Shown here: piece by piece, positions 7,488 to 14,297 of the stretch
Layout of the letters: each line of letters begins with the position of its first letter
Numbering within the stretch: the first letter of the stretch is position 1
Source: Erythrobacteraceae bacterium CFH 75059
Lineage (GTDB): Bacteria > Pseudomonadota > Alphaproteobacteria > Sphingomonadales > Sphingomonadaceae
Assembly: GCA_004331795.1 (NCBI GenBank)
Contig: SJSR01000005.1
Span: forward strand, 1 to 64,000
Direction: 5' to 3'
Length of the DNA stretch: 64,000 nucleotides
Notes under the pieces: model-generated
Told to the model about the DNA's origin: nothing
What the model saw: the letters and a program-made list of their open reading frames with translations, nothing else
Databases searched by the model: none
Program-made: the position numbers and the translations under genes

Positions 7488-8477
7488 TCACAGCCGCACC
7501 AGCCCGGCGGTGAAGGCGATGTAGGAGGCGTAGGCGAGCACCAGCACGCCGCCCTCGATCCGCGACAGGCGCTTGCCCGTCCAGGCGAGCACCATGATGC
7601 CCAGCGACACCGCCACCAGCAGCGGCAGATCGAACGCCACCATGCTGCGCGGCACGGGTCCGGGCGCGACCAGGCCGGTGACGCCGCCGATGAACAGGAT
7701 GTTGTAGATGTTGGAGCCGAGCACGTTGCCGAGCGCGATCTCCCCCTGCCGGCGCAGCGCCGCGATGGCCGAGGTGACGAGTTCGGGCAGCGACGTGCCG
7801 ATCGCCACCACGGTCAGGCCGATCACCTCCTGCGTCACGCCGAGGGCGGCGGCGATCTGCACCGCCCCCTCGACCAGCAGGGCGCCGCCCCCCACCACCA
7901 GCGCCAGCCCGCCGACGAACAGCGCCAGCGCGACGAGGAGATTGCCGCCGCCCGGGTCCGGGACGACAAGGCCGGGATCCGCCTCGCGCGCCGCCGCCGC
8001 CTTGTCGTAGGCGGCCGAATGGGCAAAGCCGCGCTTCTCCTGCAGGTAGGCAAAGACGATGTAGCCGCCGAGCAGCACGACGAACATCCCGCCGGCCAGC
8101 TGGTTCAGCCCGGCGGTCCAGCCCCACGCCAGCAGCAGCATCGCGGCTGCGGCGCCGACGCCGCCGTCGCGCCACAGCACGCCGCGCGGCACCAGCACCG
8201 GTGCCAGGAGCGCCGCCACGCCGAGGATCAGCAGCGTGTTGGCCATGTTCGAGCCGATGATGTTGCCAAGTGCGATGCCCGGCGCGCCGATCCGCGCGGC
8301 CTGGATGCTGGTGACCAGCTCGGGCGTCGACGTGCCCAGCCCGACGATGGTGAGGCCGATCAGCATTGGCGACAGGCCGAGCCGGGTTGCGATCCGCACC
8401 GCCCCGCGCACCAGCAGCTCGCCGCCCACGATGAGCAGCACCAGCCCGCCAAGCAGCATTGCGCCCTGGATCAACAC
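7488..8477 (-). CDS. Sodium/calcium (cation/Ca2+) antiporter, YrbG-like
   Basis: The protein has 329 residues, about ten transmembrane helices and the internal repeat of the Na_Ca_ex superfamily. The alpha-1 motif is GLGTSTPELVTSI near residues 46-58 with GNIIGSNMANTLLILG near 72-87. The alpha-2 copy is AIGTSLPELVTSAIAA near 218-233 with GNVLGSNIYNILFIGG near 243-258. It probably exchanges Ca2+ or another cation for Na+ or H+ at the inner membrane. It begins at GTG, follows pgi by 33 bases and precedes gor by 75. Confidence 0.93.
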   Translation of the reverse strand: MLIQGAMLLGGLVLLIVGGELLVRGAVRIATRLGLSPMLIGLTIVGLGTSTPELVTSIQAARIGAPGIALGNIIGSNMANTLLILGVAALLAPVLVPRGVLWRDGGVGAAAAMLLLAWGWTAGLNQLAGGMFVVLLGGYIVFAYLQEKRGFAHSAAYDKAAAAREADPGLVVPDPGGGNLLVALALFVGGLALVVGGGALLVEGAVQIAAALGVTQEVIGLTVVAIGTSLPELVTSAIAALRRQGEIALGNVLGSNIYNILFIGGVTGLVAPGPVPRSMVAFDLPLLVAVSLGIMVLAWTGKRLSRIEGGVLVLAYASYIAFTAGLVRL

Positions 8478-8510
8478 TCCGCGCCCCCCGTGTCCTTCCG
8501 GCCCGCCGGA

Positions 8511-10055
8511 TCAGTCCAGCCCCGCCGCCTCCAGCAGCATGCGGGTGCCCGCGTCAAGCGGCTCGCCGCCGCCCTTGTCCATGGCGGTGGCGATGCGCTT
8601 GCCAAGCTCCACCCCGAACTGGTCGAACGGGTTGATCTGCATCAGCACCGCGTTGCAGAAGGTGCGGTGCTCGTGAAAGGCGATCAGCGCGCCGAGCGTG
8701 GCCGCGTCGATGTCGTCGCACAGGATCGTGGCCGAGGGCCGGTCGCCGGGATAGGCGCGCGCCGGATCCTCGCCCTTGGCCCCGGCCATCAGCGCGGCGC
8801 CCTGCGCAAGGCAGTTCTGCAGCAGGATGCGGTGGTGCGCCGGATCAAGCGCGTCGCCCGGCGCCACCGCGGCGATGAAGTCCACCGGGGCGAGCTGCGT
8901 GCCCTGGTGGAGCAGCTGGAACACGGCGTGCTGCGCGTCCGTGCCCAGCCCGCCCCACGTCACCGGCGCGGTCGGCCCGTCCACCGGCTGCTGGTCAAAA
9001 GTCACGCCCTTGCCGTTCGACTCCATCTCGAGCTGCTGCAGATAGGCCGGAAACAGCGCCAGCCGTTCGTCATAGGCGAAGACGGCGCGTGTCTGACACC
9101 CGCGCACGCGGGTGTAATACTGGTCGGCGAATGCGGCGCGCAGCGGAAGGTTGGCGCGTCCCTCGGTGTCGCGGAAATGCTCGTCCACCGCCCGCGCGCC
9201 GGCGAGCAGGGCCGTGAACGCCTCCCACCCGGCCGCCAGCGCCACCGGAAAGCCGATCGACGACCACAGCGAATAGCGTCCGCCGACGCTGGCGGGGAAC
9301 GGCAGCACGCGGGTCTCGTCGACGCCGAAGGCGACCGCCTTGTCGGGGTCGGCGGTGAGCGCGATCACCCGGCCATAGGGGTCCGCCACCCCGCTCTCCT
9401 CGAGCCAGCGCAGCGCGCTGCGCGCATTGGTCATGGTCTCGATGGTGGTGAAGGTCTTGGACGCCACCGCGATCAGCGTCGTCGCCGGGTCGCAGGCGCC
9501 GAAGGCCCGCTCCAGCGCCAGCCCGTCGATGTTGCTGACCACGTGCGTGTTCACCAGCGCCCCGTCCGTGGTCAGCGCCCCGATCGCCAGCGCCGGTCCC
9601 AGGGCCGAGCCACCGATGCCGATGTGGATGAGGTGCCGCACCTCGCCAAGCGCGCCGCCATGCACCGCCTCCACCAGCAGCCGCATGCGTTCGCGCAGCG
9701 CCTCGGCCTCCTCGACGTCGGCCGCCGCGCCGATGCCGCGCTGGGCGATGTGGGTGGCGGCGCGGTTCTCGGTGACGTTGACCCGCTCCCCGTCGAGCAG
9801 CGCCGCGCGGCGCGACGCAAAGCCGCACGCCTCGGCAAGCCGCTCGAACGCGGCAAGCAGCGCGTCGTCGAGATGGGTCTTGGACCAGTCGCACAACAGG
9901 CCGCCGGCCGTCCCGTGGCCCGCGTCGCCTTCGCCCCACGCGATCCGTCCCGACAGGCGTGTCGCCCGCTCAGGGTCGCTGGCGAACAGCGCGTCGAGGG
10001 TGCGCCGTTCCACCCGCCGCACCGCTTCCCACGCCGTCAGAACCGCCTCGCTCAT
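8511..10055 (-). CDS. pgi: Glucose-6-phosphate isomerase
   Basis: The enzyme interconverts glucose 6-phosphate and fructose 6-phosphate. The 514 residues include HIGIGGSALGP near 131-141, the phosphate-binding SKTFTTIETMTNA near 192-204, the signature GGRYSLWSSIGFP near 252-264, the catalytic-region QQPVDGPTAPVTWGG, QHAVFQLLHQGTQ near 364-376 and the C-terminal INPFDQFGVELGK. It is divergent from lepB with 64 bases between the start codons, so their promoters must lie in that gap. Confidence 0.96.
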   Translation of the reverse strand: MSEAVLTAWEAVRRVERRTLDALFASDPERATRLSGRIAWGEGDAGHGTAGGLLCDWSKTHLDDALLAAFERLAEACGFASRRAALLDGERVNVTENRAATHIAQRGIGAAADVEEAEALRERMRLLVEAVHGGALGEVRHLIHIGIGGSALGPALAIGALTTDGALVNTHVVSNIDGLALERAFGACDPATTLIAVASKTFTTIETMTNARSALRWLEESGVADPYGRVIALTADPDKAVAFGVDETRVLPFPASVGGRYSLWSSIGFPVALAAGWEAFTALLAGARAVDEHFRDTEGRANLPLRAAFADQYYTRVRGCQTRAVFAYDERLALFPAYLQQLEMESNGKGVTFDQQPVDGPTAPVTWGGLGTDAQHAVFQLLHQGTQLAPVDFIAAVAPGDALDPAHHRILLQNCLAQGAALMAGAKGEDPARAYPGDRPSATILCDDIDAATLGALIAFHEHRTFCNAVLMQINPFDQFGVELGKRIATAMDKGGGEPLDAGTRMLLEAAGLD

Positions 10056-10119
10056 TGCAAATCCCTTTATCGTCGCCGAAGGGGCGGTTAGGGCGTCGGG
10101 CGATGAATGGAAAGGCCCT

Positions 10120-10986
10120 GTGCTGCACGACGCGCGCCCGGTGACCGGCTGGCAGAGCCGCCGGCGCGATGCGCCCGCGTCCGCGCCCCGCCGCCGGCGC
10201 GCGGCCGTGGCGGGCGGATCGGGGTACACGCTGTTTCTCGCCGTGCTGCTGCTCGCCGTGCTGTTGCTGCGCACGCTGGTGGTCGCACCCTTCTCCATCC
10301 CCTCGGAGTCGATGATGCCGGGCCTGCTGCGCGGCGATGTGCTGCTGGCGGCGAAATGGCCCTATGGCTGGTCGCGCCACTCCTTCGCCCTTCCCGTGCC
10401 GCTGCCGCTGCCCGACGGGCAGATCGCCGCCGCCACGCCGCGACGGGGCGACGTGGTGATCTTCCGCCACCCGGTCGAGCGGGCGGACTACATCAAGCGC
10501 GCCGTCGCCATCCCCGGCGACGCGATCGCGCTCGTGAACGGCGTCCCGGTGCTGAACGGCCGGCCGCTGGAGCAGCGCCCGCTGCCTGACCTGCGCCTGC
10601 CGGCGGACCCGCGCACCGGCTGCGCCGCGGCTGTCGGCGCCTTCACCGACGCGGCAGGACCGGCCTGCATCTACCGACAGGCGCTGGAACGCACGCCGGA
10701 GGGGCGGGAGTATCGGGTGTTCGACAGCGGCACCCGGCCCGCCGACAGCCATGGGCCGCTCGTGGTGCCCGAGGGCATGGTGTTCGTGCTGGGCGACAAC
10801 CGCGACAACTCGCTCGACAGCCGCTTCCCCGCGGTGGCAGACGGGGGCACGGGGCTGGTCGCGCAGGACCGGCTGATTGCGCGCGCCGGCCTCGTCGTGT
10901 TCTCGTCCGACGGCACGGCCCGCTGGGACGCGCCCCTGACGTGGCTGACCGCCGTGCGCTGGCGGCGGATCGGAACCGTCCTGTGA
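10120..10986 (+). CDS. lepB: Signal peptidase I
   Basis: This membrane serine-lysine protease removes signal peptides from exported proteins. One transmembrane helix lies at about residues 36-56, followed by catalytic box B, PFSIPSESMMPGLL, with nucleophile Ser64. The general-base Lys is in DYIKRAVAIPGD, and box E is GDNRDNSLDSR. The GTG at 10120 is proposed as the start because it has a GGAAAGG five bases upstream and gives a short basic N-terminus; GTGs at 10141 and 10207 are alternatives. It overlaps rnc in a GTGA junction, forming a lepB-rnc-era operon. Confidence 0.93.
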   Translation: MLHDARPVTGWQSRRRDAPASAPRRRRAAVAGGSGYTLFLAVLLLAVLLLRTLVVAPFSIPSESMMPGLLRGDVLLAAKWPYGWSRHSFALPVPLPLPDGQIAAATPRRGDVVIFRHPVERADYIKRAVAIPGDAIALVNGVPVLNGRPLEQRPLPDLRLPADPRTGCAAAVGAFTDAAGPACIYRQALERTPEGREYRVFDSGTRPADSHGPLVVPEGMVFVLGDNRDNSLDSRFPAVADGGTGLVAQDRLIARAGLVVFSSDGTARWDAPLTWLTAVRWRRIGTVL

Positions 10987-11654
10987 GCGCGCTCGGCCAA
11001 GCCACGCTGGACTGGCTGCGCGAAAGCGGCTTCGCCGTGCGCGACGAGGCGCTGTGGCGGCGCGCCCTCACCCATGGCAGCACGGGAGAGCGGGACACCT
11101 ACGAACGGCTCGAATTCCTCGGCGACCGGGTTCTGGGCCTTGCCACCGCCGCCTGGCTTTACGCCCATGACGGCGCTGCCGAAGGCCGCCTGTCGCAGCG
11201 GCAGAACGCGCTCGTCAGCCGCGAGACCTGTGCCGCCGTGGCCCGGCGGATCGGAGTTCCGGCGCATCTGCGCCTCGGCACGCAGGCGCGCGACGACGGC
11301 GGCCGCGACAGCGACAACATCCTTGGCGACGTGATGGAGGCACTGCTCGGGGCGCAGTTCGTCGAGGAGGGGTTCGAGGGCAGCGCGGCGCTGGTCCACC
11401 GCCTGTGGGGCGAGCTGCTCGCCGGCGCGGCGGGTCAGGGCAAGCACCCCAAGAGCGCGCTGCAGGAGTGGGCCGCCGCCGCCCGCCGCCGCCCGCCCGA
11501 ATACAGCGTGATCGGGCGCGAAGGCCCGGACCACGCCGCCCGCTTCACCGTGCGCGTCGCGGTCCACAATGTCGGCGAGGCGCAGGCCACCGCCCCCAGC
11601 AAGCAGGAGGCCGAGAAGGAGGCCGCCCGCCTGTTTATGGAGAAATACGGATGA
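10983..11654 (+). CDS. rnc: Ribonuclease III
   Basis: RNase III cleaves double-stranded RNA in rRNA processing and mRNA turnover. The catalytic domain shows the signature ERLEFLGDRVL at about residues 40-50 and the metal-binding GDVMEALLGA near 111-120. The C-terminal double-stranded-RNA-binding domain starts at HPKSALQEW near 153 and ends SKQEAEKEAARLFMEKYG. The start is GTG, sharing bases with the lepB stop (GTGA), and the end overlaps era in ATGA. The length of 223 residues is usual for the family. Confidence 0.96.
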   Translation: MSALGQATLDWLRESGFAVRDEALWRRALTHGSTGERDTYERLEFLGDRVLGLATAAWLYAHDGAAEGRLSQRQNALVSRETCAAVARRIGVPAHLRLGTQARDDGGRDSDNILGDVMEALLGAQFVEEGFEGSAALVHRLWGELLAGAAGQGKHPKSALQEWAAAARRRPPEYSVIGREGPDHAARFTVRVAVHNVGEAQATAPSKQEAEKEAARLFMEKYG

Positions 11655-12553
11655 ACACGGAACCGACGCGCTGCGGCGTGGTGGCGGTGCTGGGCGCGCC
11701 GAACGCGGGCAAGTCGACGCTGGTGAACCAGCTCGTCGGGCAGAAGGTGGCCATCACCAGCGCCAAGGCGCAGACCACGCGCGCGCGGATGCTGGGCATC
11801 GCGCTTCACGGCGCGACGCAGATGATCCTGGTCGACACACCCGGCATCTTCGCGCCGCGCCGGCGGCTCGACCGGGCGATGGTCAATGCGGCGTGGGAGG
11901 GGGCGCAGGCCGCGGATGCGCTGCTGCTGCTGGTCGATCCGGTGAAGCAGCGGCGCCACGAGCTCGATCCCCTGCTCGAACGGCTGGCGCAGCGCACCGA
12001 GCGCCGGATCCTCGTGCTGAACAAGGTCGATGCGGCGAAGAAGGAGCCGCTGCTCGGCCTTGCCGGCGAGCTGACCGGGAAGGTCGATTTCGCCGAGGTG
12101 TTCTTCGTCTCCGCCCTTACCGGCGACGGGGTGCCGGAGATGAAGGCCGCGCTGGCCGCGATGATGCCCGAAGGCTTCTGGCACTATCCCGAGGACCAGG
12201 TGTCCGACGCGTCCGAGCGGCTTCTGGCCGCCGAGATCACCCGCGAGCAGCTCTACCGCCAGCTGCACGAGGAGCTGCCCTACGACAGCGCCGTGCGGCC
12301 GGAGAAGTACGTCCAGCGTCGCGACGGCAGCGTGGAGATCCACCAGCAGATCGTGGTCGGCCGCGACACGCAGCGGGCGATCGTGCTCGGCAAGGGTGGC
12401 GCGCGCATCAAGGCGATCGGCGAGGCGGCGAGGCGCGAGCTGACAGAGCTGCTGGGGCAGAAGGTCCACCTCTTCCTGCACGTGAAGGTGGAGGAAAACT
12501 GGGCCGAGAACCGCGAATTCTACGAGGAGATCGGGCTGGACTGGACGCGGTGA
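11651..12553 (+). CDS. era: GTPase Era
   Basis: Era is an essential GTPase that binds the 3' end of 16S rRNA during 30S assembly. The G motifs are all present: G1 GAPNAGKST at residues 15-23, switch region TTRARMLGI, G3 DTPG near 57, G4 NKVD near 119, and SALTGDGVPEMK. The C-terminal KH domain includes VGRDTQRAIVLGKGGARIK near 236-254. The start ATG overlaps the rnc stop. The usual downstream partner recO is replaced by an AT-rich gene on the other strand. Confidence 0.97.
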   Translation: MNTEPTRCGVVAVLGAPNAGKSTLVNQLVGQKVAITSAKAQTTRARMLGIALHGATQMILVDTPGIFAPRRRLDRAMVNAAWEGAQAADALLLLVDPVKQRRHELDPLLERLAQRTERRILVLNKVDAAKKEPLLGLAGELTGKVDFAEVFFVSALTGDGVPEMKAALAAMMPEGFWHYPEDQVSDASERLLAAEITREQLYRQLHEELPYDSAVRPEKYVQRRDGSVEIHQQIVVGRDTQRAIVLGKGGARIKAIGEAARRELTELLGQKVHLFLHVKVEENWAENREFYEEIGLDWTR

Positions 12554-12562
12554 GGGTTCACC

Positions 12563-13093
12563 TCATGCCCCGTGATCACGGTAAACGATATGCGAGTTAA
12601 ATGATGCTGCCAAGGCTGCAGTGCACAGATTAGCTAATCTAGTATTCACCTTATCAAGCTCAGTAGCTGTCACTCGGTAAGTTCCTCTTTCAATCCCTTG
12701 CGGATTGCTGTCTTTCCTCTTGATCCAATGCAATTCGAGAACACTTTTCTCTTGCTGTCCATACGGCCAGAATGAATGTGACAAGCAGTTTCTGTGCCAT
12801 AGCAGCTGCAGAGAATCAGTGACTATTTTGTCGAGGTTAGGTGAGGACAGGTTCCTTGCCTTGTAAGCATTGATGATTAGCGCACGCCACTGCAAAACAG
12901 TATCTCTGCCGCCAAGCGGAAAGCGCTTTTGATCAACGATTTCTGCGCTGAAAGGCCATGTTCTTAGCGCCATCACGTCGCTTGTCATGATGCCTTCGAT
13001 GCGCGCCCACCACGATATCACGGCACCAGTTAGATATATGAAATCTGAGTTAGTGTTGCCAGGAATGACCCCTCGCAGTTGCTGCGGCTCCAA
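12563..13093 (-). CDS. HEPN-like protein of unknown function in an AT-rich islet
   Basis: I do not recognise this 176-residue protein as a named family. It is predicted mainly helical and soluble. An early helix reads GAVISWWARIEGIM (residues 23-36), and R101-x4-H106 appears in HRNCLSHSFW, matching the R-x(4-6)-H catalytic motif of HEPN ribonucleases. The proposed start is TTG at 13093 with AGGA upstream; the next in-frame ATG would remove the first helix. The gene is strikingly AT-rich for this genome (12601-12660 is 26/60 G+C), stands alone against era's 3' end, and has no nucleotidyltransferase or other antitoxin partner beside it. A lone RNase toxin or defence gene is possible but unproven. 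Confidence 0.6.
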   Translation of the reverse strand: MEPQQLRGVIPGNTNSDFIYLTGAVISWWARIEGIMTSDVMALRTWPFSAEIVDQKRFPLGGRDTVLQWRALIINAYKARNLSSPNLDKIVTDSLQLLWHRNCLSHSFWPYGQQEKSVLELHWIKRKDSNPQGIERGTYRVTATELDKVNTRLANLCTAALAASFNSHIVYRDHGA

Positions 13094-13265
13094 GGTTTGT
13101 TCCTAGTCGAGTGCAGTCAGGCGAGACATGCAGCGCGGGTATAGCAATCTCAAGCCTTATCCTAGACAATTGATGAAGCGGTGAAAGCTCGTTCGCCTTT
13201 CCGTCAGCCGCTTGCAGCGGCTGCCGCCTCCCCGCTTGCGACTGCGTCGAGAGCGAGGAGGATCA

Positions 13266-13949
13266 TCAGCTCGCCAACCCCTCCAGCTTCGCCTTCAGCT
13301 GCGCCTCGTCGAACGGCTTGAGCACATAGTCGTCCGCGCCCGCGGCGATGCCGTCGTGAATGTCCCTGGCCGCGCCCTTGGAGGTGCAGAACACCACCAC
13401 CGGCGCACGGCTTGCCGGCAGCGCCCGCAGGCGGGTGACGAATTCGATGCCGCTCATCACCGGCATCTGCCAGTCGGTCAGCACCAGATGAGGCATCGCC
13501 ACCTGACAACGCGACAGCGCCTCCTCGCCGTTCTCGGCCTCGGTGACGCGGTAGCCCAGCCCTTCCGCGATGCGGCGTGCGACCTTGCGCACCACGCGCG
13601 AGTCGTCGACGATCAGGCAATGGCGCGGCTCGGCCGGCCGGGCCGCCGACGCGCGTGACGCCTTGGCGGCTGCCACCTGCGCCGCAACCGGATCGTCGGC
13701 CACCGGGGTGAGCGCGGCCGGCGGTGCGGGCGGCGCCGCCGCGCGCCGCATTGCCGTGCCGTCGCCCGGCGAGAGCGCCCTTTCCGCGTCCTGAGGGCCG
13801 GCGGGCTCCGCATCGCCGGCCGAGCCCTGCGCCTCCGCGCGCCGCTGGTGCAGCAGGCGGTCTGCCAGCGAGCCGCCGTCGGCTCCGGCCGTCCCGGCAG
13901 GGCCGCGCCCACCGCGCTTGATCAACCCGTGTATGGCACGCTCTCCCAT
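13266..13949 (-). CDS. CheY-like response regulator with long N-terminal extension
   Basis: The C-terminal 120 residues form a receiver domain: CLIVDDSRVVRKVAR near residue 110 (acidic pair), phosphoacceptor Asp in LTDWQMPVMSGIEFV near 157, VVFCTSKG near 185 and the conserved Lys in VLKPFDE near 209. There is no output domain after it, so it acts through protein contacts. The first 105 residues are Ala/Pro/Gly-rich and probably disordered, starting MGERAIHGLIKRGG. The start overlaps the preceding 99-residue gene by 28 bases, and translation may begin later. A chemotaxis-like or cell-cycle phosphorelay role is possible; no kinase is nearby. Confidence 0.8.
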   Translation of the reverse strand: MGERAIHGLIKRGGRGPAGTAGADGGSLADRLLHQRRAEAQGSAGDAEPAGPQDAERALSPGDGTAMRRAAAPPAPPAALTPVADDPVAAQVAAAKASRASAARPAEPRHCLIVDDSRVVRKVARRIAEGLGYRVTEAENGEEALSRCQVAMPHLVLTDWQMPVMSGIEFVTRLRALPASRAPVVVFCTSKGAARDIHDGIAAGADDYVLKPFDEAQLKAKLEGLAS

Positions 13950-14221
13950 TCGGCTTCGGCGTCCGCAGCCGCGGGCGTCGCCAGCGCCGCAGGCGCCGGG
14001 GTCAGGGCTTCCGCCTCGCCCGGGGTCATCCGCACATGCAGATAAGGCACCCAGACATCACCGTATTCGGCCTTCTGGTACCACAGGTCGAGCACGTCGT
14101 AGGAAGCCCAGAAGCCGTTCGCCTCGCGCAGCCGCAGCCCTTCGCCGATGCGCGGGAGCGCCGCGAAGCGGAGGCGTTGCTGGCTCTGCAGCGTCTCGTT
14201 CTGGATTTCGACTTCGATCAC
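13922..14221 (-). CDS. Conserved small protein coupled to a response regulator
   Basis: This 99-residue soluble protein begins at GTG (no other start is available in frame). Residues 1-60 look folded, with alternating beta-type sequence: EVEIQNETLQ, RLRFAALPRIGEGL, GFWASYDVLDLWYQ and VWVPYLHVRM. The tail is Ala/Glu-rich. It lies between topA and the response regulator and overlaps the latter by 28 bases, implying coupled translation. I cannot assign a function; a role together with the receiver protein is an inference from the overlap alone. Confidence 0.65.
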   Translation of the reverse strand: MIEVEIQNETLQSQQRLRFAALPRIGEGLRLREANGFWASYDVLDLWYQKAEYGDVWVPYLHVRMTPGEAEALTPAPAALATPAAADAEAEWESVPYTG

Positions 14222-14297
14222 CGTCCGGCTCGCCTGTTGCCTGCCGCAGCGAGGCTAGCGGGCAAGGGTTGCCGAATTGCAAACGCCCCGCGCTCGG

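Noticed and set aside
5889-10091. Open frame of about 1400 codons on the plus strand opposite gor, the antiporter gene and pgi
   Set aside because: It lies antisense to three clear genes, is dominated by Arg, Ala, His, Gln and Asp, and has no family motif. GC-rich codon bias removes stop codons in the opposite frame.
12554-13265. Prophage or transposon boundaries around the AT-rich islet
   Set aside because: No integrase, transposase, tRNA target or clear flanking direct repeat could be found; only composition is unusual.
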